Positions 11,097-26,000 of a stretch of 64,000 bases of DNA are shown piece after piece. Each line of letters starts with the position of its first letter. Within the stretch, counting starts at the first letter, position 1. This stretch comes from Astropecten irregularis (taxonomy: Eukaryota; Echinodermata; Asteroidea; Paxillosida; Astropectinidae): the NCBI GenBank assembly GCA_963971285.1, contig OZ020256.1, positions 1,614,501 through 1,678,500 on the forward strand, in the 5' to 3' direction. The notes beneath the pieces were generated by a model that saw nothing but the letters and a program-made list of their open reading frames with translations, had not been told where the DNA came from and did not search any database. Made by a program: the position numbers and the translations under genes.

Positions 11097-14000
11097 CTGT
11101 AGTAAAATTAAACACGAAAGCACCAAATCAGACAAGAAGGAAATGTATGAAAATTGATCTTTATAATCAAAAGCCTTTGAGAAAGATCCCACGTCATAAT
11201 GGCAATGACAAACGGCCAAACTCTGCCAGCTGCTTGCTGATCAATCTCTTCCCAAATGAAAAAAACAAAAATGAAATGAACAACTGCAGAGCCACTCCCT
11301 GCCAACACATCCCTGCCCTACCTCATCTTGTGTGGAGTCTTCATCGCCGGGTGCGGTCTTGTTGCTAGACGTGGATTGGCTGCTGTTGTCCTCTTTTTCC
11401 TGACTGGAATTTTCGCAGGAGAGATTGGACGGAGGCTGCTTCTAGAAGGACAAATAAAAACCCACAAAGATATCAGCAGGGCAACCCAAGGCATATGAAA
11501 AATTTACAAAATGGATGTAGAATGTAGACATACAATGACAACATGCCCAGGAATGATTCTACATGCATCATGACATGGGTATTAATTAACAAGCTTCTTT
11601 CTTCTCTTTATTTTTTTTAAAGTGGTTGTGGATGAAACTGCTTCATCTAATTAATGGTGAACATGCTTGGTTTCCAGTTAGCTTGCGGGATTAAAATAAA
11701 ATGCACCTCAAGTTGGAACAAGTTAACAAATTTGTTACGTAACAAGTCTTGTGAAGGAAAAAAAACAAAACAAAAAACCCAAAACAAGAGGGAACTTGTG
11801 TTGTGATTGCTCATGCACATTCCACCAACAAAAAAGTCATCGCATCCTTGACGATACGAGTCTGGCGAGGACTTCTAAAATGAGGTAGTAGCCCGGAGCC
11901 CCAGGAAGCCATCAGACAGACCTATGACTATCATTCGCCTACCCATACCCCAAGGTGACCGAGAACAAGAGATGGATGAAATGTTGGGAGTGTGTACTGT
12001 GTTGGCTTCCCAGTAATGGCATCCCCCCTAAGACAAGATATGATCCTACCACCATCTAAATCCAAGACTAGTGTCGGACTAGCTAGATCTGCAAGGCATA
12101 AGCAACTAGGGGGTCGATTTCACTATCAACCATAGCCCTATGTAAGATAAGATGGGCTATCCTTCTTAACTTGAGCTACAATTGATCGTAAGGCTTGGTG
12201 AAATCGACCCCTGGTAGACTGGACCTAAGAATACTGCCTACACTCCAAGTACCAAGGGCATATTGGGCCTGGTGGACTTTGGTGGATACAGAAGCTGCTC
12301 CAAATGTTCACTGAAAATACATTGGATTTGAACAGATCTGCGATAACTCATTGCCAAAGAAGAAAAGCAAAAAGCCCAAGAATCTACTACTTGCAACAAG
12401 CAATGTTCTTTTCACTCATTGCCAAATCAGGGTCTTTGTACACTGTACATCAGTGAAAAAATATTGTAGTTCAGAGAAACATTATTTTGCCAAGGTATTC
12501 TAAAGCTATTTTGTTTGTCTAAAAGACAGACAGGCAGTTGGCATTAATATTTTGTTTATGGTGAGGAGGTTACAAGATTTGAATGAGATAAACAGTGGAA
12601 AGATGGTAGTGACTGGATAGGGTGAATGAACAAGTACATAAAGCAGATGACAATGAATTGAACAAGACATACACATGATATGGCTGATTTTTGAATAGAT
12701 TTCAGTGATACTTTGACTAGGTTTTAAACTCTGAGCAATTTTTCATGAAATTAGGCACAGATTCTGAAGCTCCTAGCACGAATAAATCACTGTATAGACA
12801 TTGGGTGTGCAGTGCAGTGGTACAGTGTGCATGCTACCTTAAGCAAGTTTTCATTCACTGTACTTTAGAAACATTGTCAGATTTTTCTAAGACAGGTTTG
12901 CCAGATTAATTTGGAAATAATTCAAAGACCAAATGAGAACCATTGGCGACAAGTTTGCAAATGTAACATAGCCGCGACAGTACAGGTACTAACATAGTGC
13001 AAAGACCAACATCCAAGATGGAGTTGAGCAAGGGCTGGTGAACATGGGGTCAATGGTGATGTGTGGAAACAATTTGTGGGTTTTGTTTTAGAAAACAGAG
13101 CGGTGAAAATGAAAGGAAAATAAAATCAATGAAGTGCAACAAGTAAAAACGGCATTTGAGGTGAGCATAATTTGATGCACAAATACCGTACAGACGTGGA
13201 CATTACTCGTCATCAAACAGGCTAACGAGATACAACGAGAACAGGAAACACGAGAAATCAAGTAGCCATAGTCGATAGGAACAGTATGGGGAAATACAGT
13301 CAGTAATTCTTTGGAATGAAGTGGGAAGGGGCAATTAAGTATCTCATTTTATAAGGGTGGCGGGTCGGGGGGGGGGGGGGGGGGGGGACGGAAAGCTTTA
13401 GAGGCAGACTGAGAAATCTCAAGTATGGGATTTGTATTTAATGGATGTCAAAATGCCAACCCATATGTTACTATTTAGTTTGTTTCTTTGCACTGCCAAT
13501 TTCCTAGCGCAAGGCTACGTGGCCACCTGAAGAAACTGTTTCTATGGAGCACAAGGCAGAAGCCAGTTCCTTGTAATGAGACAAGGTTGATGGTCTCTTT
13601 AAAGAGGACTGGAAGGGGTACCTAGACTACTGAAAGGCAGCTCATGCCTCCATCTCTATCTAAGATGATCTGTTTTTGCTCTTCGGTTTGGAAGAAGAAT
13701 TTGATGAAGACATTCTATAAAAGATTTTCTTCAAATTTGTCCCCATGCTTCTGAAAATCTAAAATCAGTATTTATTCACGATGCAATCTACTCGACCAGT
13801 TCAGCTTTTCATCGAGTCTTATATTGAAGCAAGTCGTCATGCTTTTCCTTGAGAGCAAATAATGAAATCAACTGACTACAGATAATGCAGCAGGTCTATC
13901 ATAATGCTACATGCAGACGGAAATTTCTCCAAGCAACTTAGCAAAAAAAATAAAAAACAAAGAAAGGGGGCAGATCTAGTCCTAAAACCTTTTGGACAAA

Positions 14001-17000
14001 AGACTGGAGGTACTTTCTAGTTCATATGAGGACAGCGGTGGGTTTTGGTGCTGTTTTAGCAGAATTATAGCCATTTGAATATTTTCTTCTGCAAAACTGG
14101 TACTCTGCTTTCTTTCTTCTCTACGTTACGATCAGTAAAATTCAATGCAATTCAGAGCTTATACCAACCGTTGCCAAACCAGTAACCGACCGTCTCAGGC
14201 TAGTTGATTCTCCCGTGTCTCTGTAATAAATAAACTGGCATCTTTCCCCCACAGGGTCTTTATTTCATGACATCTCGTTTGTGTACAACATTTCCAAATG
14301 TCACCTCAAATGATCCCATGGTGGGTGGCAGAATAAGAAATCTGCTTTAGCTGAAAATAAAACATGCCGTCAAGGACAGATGCCAGTCTATTTTTTTCCA
14401 CAAGGGTGGGCAAGGTTCAGCAAATATGAGGGAACCCAAGATGCGATTTGTTTCAACCATGGAAAGAAATTTCTGTCAAAATCGTTGTGTGAAAAAAGAG
14501 GTTTGGCCAAGAGAATTTACCAGCCTAACACTTCATTACATTGAAAACTTACTTTGCAATATTATCACAACCAGTTTGCATATCGTATGGGATACAAGTT
14601 TTGCCTGGTACTCGGTGTGATACTGCTCAATTTGAGTTACATTGTTGGTTCCCCGCCTCACTGTTGAGCCCTGCCCAAGCCCACGGCGGTATACGACCAC
14701 CACACAACAGAGACACAAAGAGACATTCAAAAGAAAGAAATCGGTTTTCAATACCTCCGTCCTCTTCCCCTTTATCAACCTCTACCTCATTTGACTTATC
14801 CACCTGGCTCTCGTCGGGCTGCTGCGGTTGCTGCTGTTCCTGTGGAGACTCATTCTGGTTACCGTCAGCCTGCTTGCGGGGTGCAGACACTGGCTCGGTC
14901 TTCTCAGACTTATCCGCTACCTTAATGATGACCTACAAGAAAGAGATGTTCTTCACGAGTTGGATTAATTACTTAAACGGTAGACGGAAACAATTTTTTA
15001 GCCGTCAAATGGAAATGTCTGGCTAGAAAACCTGGGTCGGATTTCATGAAGCTGCTATGCAAAATAGCTGCTGCACAAGTTGGGCTTTCGTAGGGTAAAA
15101 ATGTCTACTGTAAAAGGTAGCAACAGACTGATAGAACTGTGTTAAGCATGTTGGCAGCTGTTTTTCATGAATTCATTAGCTTATCTGACTTCCAGGGATG
15201 ATAACAGACTTCTTAAGAAGAAAAATGACAATGTGGTGTTTTTTTTACCTGTTTTTCTGGCTGTTGGTTGGCTTCTTTGAGTGGCATCTGTTTGTTGGAA
15301 TCCTGAGAGGTGGTCTCTTTGTTGCTTCTAGATCTGACCTTCCATGATGGTGTGGTCTTCCCGCCTGAGTTGGTAGGACCCGACTGAAACTTGGACATGC
15401 GGTCTTTCAGGCTGAGTGGTTTGGCGTCCGGGTCCTCTTCCTCCTGTGAGTCTTGTTTGGATGGGGCATTGACTGGAACAGGGGCCTTGCTTGATTTGGG
15501 AGGTGAAACAGACTTCTTCCAACTTGGTCTCTTAGGCTCGGGGTCCTGGGTTTCTGAGTTGATGGCCTTCTCATCGGAGTTGCCTGGGGCTGCTTCTTCA
15601 AAGGATGGCCGCTGCGTGCCTGCGAGGGACCACCGTTTTACAGCCCTGGGAGCGCTGCTACTGTCACTCACTGCAGGTTTGGGGGCGACTGCCTTGGGTT
15701 CAAACAGAGCCATGTTGGCTCTAACATTCCCGCGTCTAGGTCCGGCAGCTTTGGGTTTCCCGCCCACACTAGGAGTTCCAGAAGATTCACTGTCCACAGA
15801 TTTTGTCTGCGCTGGCGACGTGACAGACTCCTCTTTGACAGCATCTGGTGCAACTGCTTCATCCTCACTCTTCAACTTGGCTGACAGGGAGACCTCTTTT
15901 GTTGGAGATGATGCATCTTGAGTAGGGGTTGCATCTGTTGAGATCTGATCCTTGTCTGAAGGGAACAGTTCTTTTGCAACTAAGTCTTCTTTCGGAGAGG
16001 CAATATCCTTCGGGGATGGTAGCTCCTTGGGAGATGAAACCTCCTTGGGAGAAGACACCTCTTCTGCAGATGATACTACCTCTGGGGGTGTTACTTCTTT
16101 CGGGGAAGACACCTCCTTCGGGGATGACACCTCTTTTGGGGATGACACCTCTTTTGGGGACGACACCTCTTTTGGAGACGACACCTCCTTTGGAGACGAC
16201 ACCTCCTTTGGCGATGATATCTCCTTCGGGGATGATACCTCCTTTGGGGACGATACTTCCTTGGAGGGCGGTGCTTCCTTTGCAGTTGATATCTCTAATG
16301 GAGCGGATTTCTCTGATGGAGATGCTACCTCCTCTTGGGTAGAAACAACTTTTGGGGATGTGGCCTCTTTCGATGGGGCTTCTTGTTTTGGAGATACTGG
16401 CACTGTCGGGGGAGACTTGGAACGTTGTGGAGAAATAACAGCCTTGGGTGAAGACACCTCTTTTGGAGAGGCTGCTTCTTTGGGCGACGACACCTCCTTC
16501 GGGGATGAGACTGCGGTCGGGGAACCCACCTCCTTTGGCTGGTCCGGCTCCTTCTTTATCGGAGAACCTGCTTCTTTCTTCTCCTCCTTCTCCTTTGCCT
16601 TTGCCTCATCCTTCTTGGTGTAGACAAATTTTTGTTTGGGCTCTTTGCTGTCCTTCCTAGTGACTGGTTTCGCCTTGACAGCACTTGGTGAGATGGGTGA
16701 TCGCGGAGATGCTGGCGATCTCTTACCTTTGATAGACTCTGTGGGAAAACAAATTGATCATTATCAACACAGGCTATGTGACTGGTAAACAAAGTTATAC
16801 TCAAAATGTTAGTAAAACTTCAAGAGTTGGTTAAAAATGTTGGTTAATACAAGCTTGGTTAAATAGCAATCAGGCATGGTCAGACAAGCCTGAACAAAGA
16901 AGTCTGACTGATGTGGCATTTAACTACACATGTATGACCTTAAGATTACACCAAATTATGGGGTTACAGGTTAGAATCCCATTTCAGTAAGTTTTCTTTG

Positions 17001-20000
17001 TTCTCCTTTAACTGACTTGAATTACTGCAGTCATGGATAATGTGATGATTGCACACGTTCAAAGTTATAAACTGTGTGAGTTCTGTTTGATGATGAGCTG
17101 ACTACCACACTTCACATCAATTGATGTTGATGACAATGAAGTGCAAAACCATGAGCATTATAATGGTATGAAGGTTTGCAATTTCGCTGTTGAGTAGCGT
17201 CTTTCAATTTTTGGAGTGACTGGTACTAAAAACGACACTACTATGTAGTGCTATATCATGTATGTATGTGCCAGTTACATGATAGCCCATTATGAACCCA
17301 TGGAACCACAGCTACATGACAGTTTTGGTGAGGGTTGTTGCGTCATGCGTAATTAAACAACACCACCTTTTAGCATGAAAACTACCATAGTGTTTCTAGC
17401 CCGAGGAAGAGCCATGCTAAGACTTGCCCCAAAAACAACTGCCTGGGCACATTGATAGTGACAGCTTAAAGGTATAATACATGATTAATTGGCAATCAAT
17501 GGGAATTGATGCAGCAGAGTCTAGTTGCATTGCACCATAGAAACACACACATATGAGGTAATAAAGCACCATGACAGGAAAAATCGCTGAGAGGAAAAGA
17601 AAATTACAAATCATGGACTTTTAAGAAATTCACGTATTAAGTGATCAAAAAAAGAGCGCATGCATTGTATGTTTTGCAATTGTGCCTGACATACATATCA
17701 AGAAAGGTTTTTTTTGCAAAAATATGAGAGGAGCAAACAAATGGAAAAAGAGAATGTGAATTGCAGCTTCAAATAAACAATTGCAAAAGTACCTGAATCT
17801 TCAAATAAGTCCACATCATGCATAGTAGTGAATTGAGGATTAACATGCAGTGCAGTGTTAGTGTCACCATTATGCACCAACAGACCAGCATAGCTTCTGG
17901 ACCGCTGTTTAGGAGTCTCAACCCGTGCAGAGTCCAATGAGCCAGGCTGGCCTGACAGTGCAGTGTTAGTCTCTTTCCAAGCCACTTTATGAACCCCGGA
18001 ACCATGAGTGTCAGTTGACGGTGGTGGGGGGTTTGTGCCAATGACATTGGGGGAATGTGCAACCGAGGGGTCTGTCTGAGGGAGCTGCTGATCGATGGAG
18101 AGGGACCGGGCTCTTTTGGGACGTGGTGGTGGGACAGGGTCAGAGGGTACGTAGAATGGACTAAATGATAGAGGTCGGATAGGTATATTCACATAAATGT
18201 TCTGATTGTCTGTGATGGGAGGGCTTGCTGGATTTGGAGCTATGTTCAAACCTTTCCCAGTTACTTCCCAAGAAGCAACGCGAGGGTTGGTGCTTCTATT
18301 GCCTCTCTTCTCAACGGAAGAATCGCCCGAGATGCTCTGGCCTTTTTTGTGATCATCCTTGTCATATCGGAGATCTGGCTCCGATTTGCCAAGTCTGTAT
18401 GGCTTCTTCGGAGGCAATGGGGGTGGCGGCTTCAGGCGGATCCCAAAACTTGCTCCCTTATCTTGGGTCTCCTTGGGTGCTTGTTCGGGATGAACATCTT
18501 TGGTTTTACTGCCAGTGGGCTTCAAGAGGTGTCGTCTTTCCTTCAGCTCAGGTTTCTCTGCTCTGCGGTCAGCTTTTGGTGGTGGGATGTATTCCTTCGG
18601 TTGGGCACTGTCCCTCTTTTGCCTGGGTACTGCCAGATCTCCGCCTGAAGCGAAATGTAGGTCAGGTGGGGCTGGGGAATGAGAGGAGCGGTTAGGAACT
18701 CCTCCCAGGGTCTGAGCTCTCTTCCTGAAGAGGTTTTCCCTGGCAAGCGCAGCTTCCGACTGCACCGGTAACTGACCCTCTATGTGAGCAGGACGTGCCC
18801 TCTGATTGCCTGGCACAGGATCTGCAAAGTCTGTTGTGACAGGCTGCTCCGGGTGAGAGGCAGAACTAAGATTTCCTGTGGAAGTGACACGTGATCGCCC
18901 CTCTTTGGATTTGATGGATCTCTTCAGTAAGATGTTGTCAAGTTCCGACATTAAGGGTGACACAGGCTTCCTGGTTGGGGGTTCTGGGCAGACAGAATCT
19001 GGCTTCTTGTCAAATTTCACCGATTCAGCTCCCAAACTGATCAATTCCTTATCAGACTCGGAGATCGCAGGGTCAATCTTTGAGGTCACAGGGCTCTGTT
19101 TTGGAATCATGGGGTCAACGGGGTCAGTTGGAAACAGCCCGGTCTTTCCTTCCCCACTGGAAGTTCCGACGGCTGCTGGGGTTTCGCTTTCCCTAGGGCT
19201 AAGTTTCAATGGTCTGGGCACCGTCAGCCGGGAGTGAGACAAAAGTGGCACAGTGTTTGGTTGTGCGGGGGTTAACATATCACTGGTTATTTGCATCTCT
19301 GTTAATAAAGAAAGAACGAGCAAGAAAACGAAACAAAGAAAACCAGTCAACATTAAACGGCAACATAAAGAAAGCAACACAGAAAAAGGGTGCATCTGCA
19401 GAAATCAAACAAGCATGACAATTTGAAATCACAGTTTAATGCTCTTGGTTAATATTCAAAATAAGATGAAAAAATTTGCCCAATTTCATAATTATACTTA
19501 ATTCAACAGAATGAAGGTTTCACAGTTGACTAACATTGTGTTACCATGCCATATTGTTAGTCAGCTCCAACAAAACTTTTTAAAACTAGACATTCAGAGC
19601 CACAATTAAAGCCAACCAAATAAAAAAACCAACAATGAACGTTAGTACCACGTCAAAAATAAATAATTAAATTCAGGAAATGTGCATTCAACTTAAAGAT
19701 GATAGGAGTTAGTAGGGAAACTGGGTAGTTCAGGGTGACGATGGGTGTTAATGGGTAGGTTTTTGGGGGGTTATGGGGGTAGGGTTTGTAGGGGGTATGG
19801 GTGATGATGGGTAGGACTGGGGGTTATAGGGGTGGGGTTATAGGGGTATAAGGGCGATGATGGGTGTCAATGGGTAGGTTTTGGGGGCTATGGTGGTAGG
19901 GTTTGTTTAAGGGTCAGGCATACGGGAAATGGCAACGTTTTGGCTTGAGCATGGTCAGGAATGGACCAGGGACCTCGCTGGGGTGATTCAGAGCAAGCAA

Positions 20001-23000
20001 GGGTCCTGGTCTGGGAGAGGTAGGATTACAGGGTCTGGCCTGGGGGATTGCAGGACTAGGGCATGGATACAGAAACGTATACATCTGCAGGCAAAAAGTA
20101 ATATCCAACAAACTCAAAGAATCTTCGGAGGCACTGATTGCTGCAACACGAAATCACTTACAGTGTACAGGAATATACATACATGCTGATTTTCAACACA
20201 ACTTTTGCTTTCGTGAAACTCAAATGAAATTAAAAAAATAGCTGGAAATCTTTGCCGGTCACATAACGAAACGGAAATAAAAATGTTTTTTACCGATGGG
20301 AAGAGAAGGCTATTCATGCAGCATTCTTTGGGCTGTGCAGCATCGCAAGGTTCGTACATGATGCAATGGAGAGCCAGGAGGTGGCTATTTTTGTTTTTTG
20401 GTTACCTGTTTCATCAAGGCTTCTCGTCAATTCAGGGTTCTTAGGCTCAGTGATGTCCCGACCATTACTGCCCGGGGAGAGGTCCTCTCCGCTCGGTGTC
20501 TCACCTAGGGACTTGGACCGAGGAGGAGTGGGCCTGAGGCCGCTGCGGAGACTATGGCTGGGCTTAATGGGAGGCAGGACCATGGGACCCAGGGACGGGG
20601 GGCGAGGGAGCTTAATGGGTGGGGGACGCTTGGTTTTTGGGATGGCATTGGCCCGGGGGACGGTAGAGGAGGGCTTGGGGTCCTCACCATGATGATGGTG
20701 GTGGTGATGGGGTCTCTCCGCCTTGGATGCGGAAGCACGCTTGGAGGGGATCGGGGTGGTGGGTAGGGGTGGTGGGGTTGATGAAGGCTTAGTGTAAGGT
20801 ACGGAGGTTAGAGGAGCTGATTTGGGCCGTTTGAGGCTGGGGCCTGCTTGGGCCAACTCACTGGGTGTGTCTGTGGCCTTTGGGAGGACATCGTGAGTGG
20901 TGACTGGCCGTTTGGTGGGCCTCTGTATAAAACAAAAATGAAAACAAAAACAAATAACATCAAATGACTATTACAGCCTTTCAGCCTATGAGAAATATCC
21001 TGCTAGGATCGAAACATGTCAGGCCCTCCTAACCATTAGCATTTGATATTTATTTCAGGTCATTTTGGCTGATGAGCAGTTAGCAGCAGTTTATTACTTG
21101 TATTAAGATTAAATGACATTCAAAAACATCTATTAAATGTTCAAAATCTTTGTTGAATATCTAAACTGGCCCAATTTGCTTATAATTATGCAAAATTGTA
21201 TTTCACTATTATTTAATTGCTCCTTCATCTGTTTTCATACAATCACCTGCCTGCAATTTGCAATTGTGCGGTTAATAATTAAACCTACAACTTGTATGCT
21301 CTTAAAAACTACATTTCTTTTGCCCTATGTATCTGTTAGGAAATTATGACATTAATAACAAATAGAAAATGTATACTTCTGTACCATAGAAGGATTTCCC
21401 ACAAGGTGGTTTTTAAAATGAGAAAAAAAGAAAGGGTTTTAGCCAAACAGTGTAGTTATGGTGACTCGTATGATACAAGATAAATGGATCTGAATGATAA
21501 GAACAGTTAAATACTGAGCGTCAACAATCTACTGCAAAACACTGATTGGGTCGGCAGGAGAGTAATCCATGACTGGACACTGATCATGGTAATGCTTATC
21601 TTCTTCTAAGGGATATTTGGTACAAAGTCATGGTGATAAATGAGTATAGGGCGGTCTGATGTTTAAGTTCCCTACGGCCTCCTGGCTGCTTAAGGCAGAT
21701 GTTCAGTTGGCAGGGTGATAAATGAACTCAAAGTCCTTGTACGGACTTCATTCACGTCATTATTCATATTAAAGGCAACCCTCCCAGTGACAACGCTACA
21801 GACTTAAGAGCAGTCTGGAGTGCTCACTAGAATTCCCTACCAATTCCCAGCTGCAGAAGGTTAACACTTTTGAGAAGGATAATAAATGAGCTGTCTCCTG
21901 GTATCAGTGGTCCCCTTACAAAATAATGGTAAAATACATCATGCCATCTCTGCGCACAACAACGGGAAAGTCGTCCATTCATAAAGTGATGTGCTATGTT
22001 CGGTTACGTCAGGGGGACTGCTAAGACCGCAAGACAGGTGAGACCATCACACCGGAACCTTGGCTTTACAATAGCATACAGACTTCACTATTCCTATTAT
22101 GGCAACCCTCCTAATGGCACCATTACAAAGGTAATCACCCTACCCCACAGTGGTAGGGCAGACATTGAAGAAAGCAGTCTGACCCTACAAACCTTTAAAA
22201 AAATCCAGACTTCCTGCACGTACATGTAATGCACCAAGGCCAAAAATATCCCTTCTAGTGACACGGCAGTGACTAGAAAAATCAGTCTGACCCTCATGAA
22301 AAATGAATGAAAAAATAATACTACTGATAATACGAGCATGATATATTTATAGCATAAATATGAAACTAACTTAACTAAGCTTTCATTCTAGGACAGAGGC
22401 AAATTCTTTTGCTAAAAAGTCTAAACAAATGTCACCCTGTTTAAAGGTACAGTACAGGATTGGTAACATACCCAAACAGAAATGTTCACAGATTAACGTG
22501 TGCTGGTAGAAATATACCGCTAAAATATTTCCGCCGCGTAAGATCAAAAAGACGTTAGATCAAAACCATTCTTTATGTTTCATGAGAAAAATTGAGTCGG
22601 GTTTTCGCTATTTTCGTCAGACTCAGATGTCCGATTGAGCTAAAGTTTTCACAGGTTTATTATGTCATGTACACGCAGGATCAGACAAGGTGTGAGTGCT
22701 GTTCTGTGACCTTTACCAATCATGTATTACCGTATACCATTTTTATTATACCTAGCATCTAGGATTATAATAATGCCAATTAAAAAAAATTAAATGTTGG
22801 ACAAGAAGATTTAGCACAAACACGTAGCTAATTATAGTCATTAACGAAGGCCTAGGAGATTTAACAGTACAATTAATCTGCTTGAATTTTTCGAGCAAGC
22901 TGTCCCTAGGCACAAGCTGCTAATGGGGAGGATGGTGTGTGGAGGCGTACACAAGCACATGAGGCACGTGGATAATATTCCCCGCTGATCATCTGTGAAG

Positions 23001-26000
23001 TAGGCCTTCAATTTACCATAACCACTGACCTTTCTGGCTCAACAAAATTTCAAATTCCTACATCTTGACATTTGACATTCAAGAAAACTCCCCCCCACAA
23101 AAAAAACTAAATAGGAATACAAAATGTCAAAGCACTTACACGTCCGGGTCTGGTTGTTGCTCGTCTCGCCTTGGGCGCTACCGAGATGCGATGCCGCGCT
23201 GCTGTGTTCTCCAACAGGGTGGAGCTGACTATAAGGTCCAAGTCAAAGCCGTCCCCTTCATTGCCTTCTGGAAACCAAATGGAAAGAGTTTTGTCAATTT
23301 CAAGAGGTACCAAGAGACTTTCTCTTTGAAAATTGAATGAATATGTGGGAGCTTTCTGAAACCTTAGGCTATTTAATTTTGTATTTCCTTTATAAAGTAA
23401 AGTTCAGGTATCAAAATGGATATGGTTTTGCAGTAGATTTGACAACAGACTTTCAATCTCAATCCAAAAACAAAACCTACATTTTCAAGTTGAGGTTTTG
23501 TTGATTTTGCCAGTCCAGTGATAGATATCACCATAATAATAGTATATTAAGTTCCTGAAACATTGGAGAGACAAGCCTAGTCGAGTAATGGCTACACTGA
23601 GTTGTACATGTCTGATGCACTTTAGAAATATCAGTAGCATGGTAGTGCCAGATACAGACACGATTGGCTTTATACAATAAGAAAAGATACAATAAGAAAG
23701 CGGGTATGACAACAACAACATGCCTGAATGGGTTGCTCCACATTCAGTCTGCGGCATGCCGGGGCATTTTGGGATTCGATGCAACCCCATACCTTAAATT
23801 CAACAAATGACCATCCAAAAAATGCCTGTATTCTGTATCCTTCAGGAGTGAACAGATTTCAACTTCAAGTTCGGCTGAAGGCCACTCACTTCCTCTATCC
23901 TTCAAAGTCCTTGACGATTCTCAAAGATTTAATGGTGCAAACTTTGGAACAGCAAAGAAAATGTCCACCTTTCAAAAATACAACTCAATCTTTGTTCCTA
24001 TCCTCACATCAAATGATTGTTTTCAATCCAGGCGTGATTTTGATATCGTACAGAATCCTGAATCCCACAAAATCAGTAACACATCGTGGAGGAATCTGTA
24101 AGGAATCTGGATTGAAGGTCTGTGTTTCAACAAGATCAAACAAACGTGGGACCAAATTTCCTAGGAAGCAGTCCAACTCACCTGCTGGCGTCACCTGGAT
24201 CTTGTTCTCCACTTGCTGTACCTCCTTCTTGCGCTCCTCGTGAGTGGCGGCCGAGAAACTCTTCTGCATGAGACAGGGAAAGGGGCAAGAGAGAGGATTG
24301 GTGAACGACAAATCTTCCAACTTCTCCAACTTTTCCTTGAACTCCTCCTCCAACTCTTTCTCCAATGGCTCCTTGAATATGTCTTCCTCAAAGTACCATA
24401 TGGAGTCCGACTGAAGCACTTCCCCGTTCATTGTCTCTTAAAATCAACGACAGTTGTCCTCTTTCCCCCCTTCTCCTACAGTGTCTTTCCTTTTCCTTCT
24501 CTCTCTGAGACTCCCCCCTTTCAGAAGAATGTCCAACATTTGATTAGAGACGACAAGGTGCCCTATGTGACGTATAGGGGGAAAGGGAGACAGGCCTGGC
24601 TGTTGTGGGTCGCGTTTTCAGCCGGTGTTAAGAGCAGGCATTCTCCTCCGTCTGTCAGTAAGGAATCAGGTGGAGGCGAGGTACCAAGAGCGATGCCTTT
24701 GAAGACTTGGGGGAAGGAGACTTTTACATTGAAGGGTTCGAGCAGAGAGCGTCACATTTCAACTCTGTTTCCTCGTTTCAGAAGTGGAGGGAAGGGGGAG
24801 AGGGGGGGTAGGTGGGAAGTCGGAGTGACTCAGACCCATGTATAACTGAGACTATTTCCTGCCAATTAATACATGATACAAGGTGGTATTTACAAGAGAT
24901 CGAGAGACACACACACACATAACAGGGAGCCCCACGTCTGCACGGAATGAAACACAGTAGGGAGGGGGCATCATACAGAAGTTCACCCTTGACCCTAAAT
25001 AGAGCACCCCCCACTCTATGAACTGCATAATAACATTTTTAATTTTTTGTGTGTATGTACTATTAGTACGAATAATAATCTTCAACAAATAACCACAAGG
25101 GAAACTGACTGGATTTTGAGTAATTGAAAAGAGGTCGCTGGTTAGAATCCCACTCCAGTCAACATTTCCAATTTTCATGTCTTGGTGTCCCGCTGGAGGC
25201 AGGCAATACATGTAATTAGAAAGGTTTTGAACAAGCAGCCAAACACAGAATGTTTTCTTTTGGCAACTGAGAGTAACTGGTGACCTTTTCAAGGCAAAAC
25301 CATTTGGCTGTCATCCAAGGATTTCTTGACGGTCAAGATAATAATCTTTTAAACCTCAATTGGCATGCGCGACATGTTTCTGCTGTTTCTGCATCTGACC
25401 CTATAGAGACAGACTCTCATTTCCGTTGTTGCGATCTTTCTCTGATTTTAGTTTGATGCCTTTAATACCTAGTCCAGTCTTGTCCTAACTGGTCTGGTAA
25501 TTGAGAATAATCTGACCGGTCAATAAAGATGACCATTGGTGGGTCGAGCCACCAGACGGCAAACATTCATCAACTGGCCATGTCTAATAGTAATAGTGAC
25601 CGCAAAAACAATCTGTACATAAAAAAATGGTAAATGTCTGCGCAACGGCCCCCAGCCATGGCAGCCTCCAGTTATGGTCTGGTCAGATTTTTGTCTATAA
25701 AATGTACTATGGGGCTGTTCGTGTATTACGCATACATGTACTTTACCATAGTATAGGATCAAGTTATTATAACGATGAAGCACCCTCGTGATTATCCATC
25801 AGCTGCCTAGAAATGAACACCTTATCATGGACCGTCGTCATGCTTCTTGGGTGGGGGATGAAAGGCTCATATCTTAAAATTCACAGCCTGAACCTGATCC
25901 TCAGAAGAAAAAAAACGGACTTCCGAAAAGGCACCAATACATTGAAAACACGACAAGTTTTAAACTACTGGTGAGTCATTAACACCCATTCCCCCTCTCC

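Larger units (their letters stand above)
11436..14754. other. Intron of the CRACD/LIM gene
   Basis: About 3.3 kb without a convincing exon. It holds MITE C (12109-12212) and a G homopolymer near 13369. A hidden exon is possible because of the donor ambiguity of exon 12, but none was found. Confidence 0.5.

Noticed and set aside
14541..15026. 161-codon plus-strand ORF
   Set aside because: Opposite to a well-supported minus-strand exon; Cys/Ser-rich product typical of an antisense reading.
15952..16623. 223-codon plus-strand ORF rich in SFGDDT repeats
   Set aside because: Antisense shadow of the 18-bp VSSPKE repeat in the minus-strand exon.
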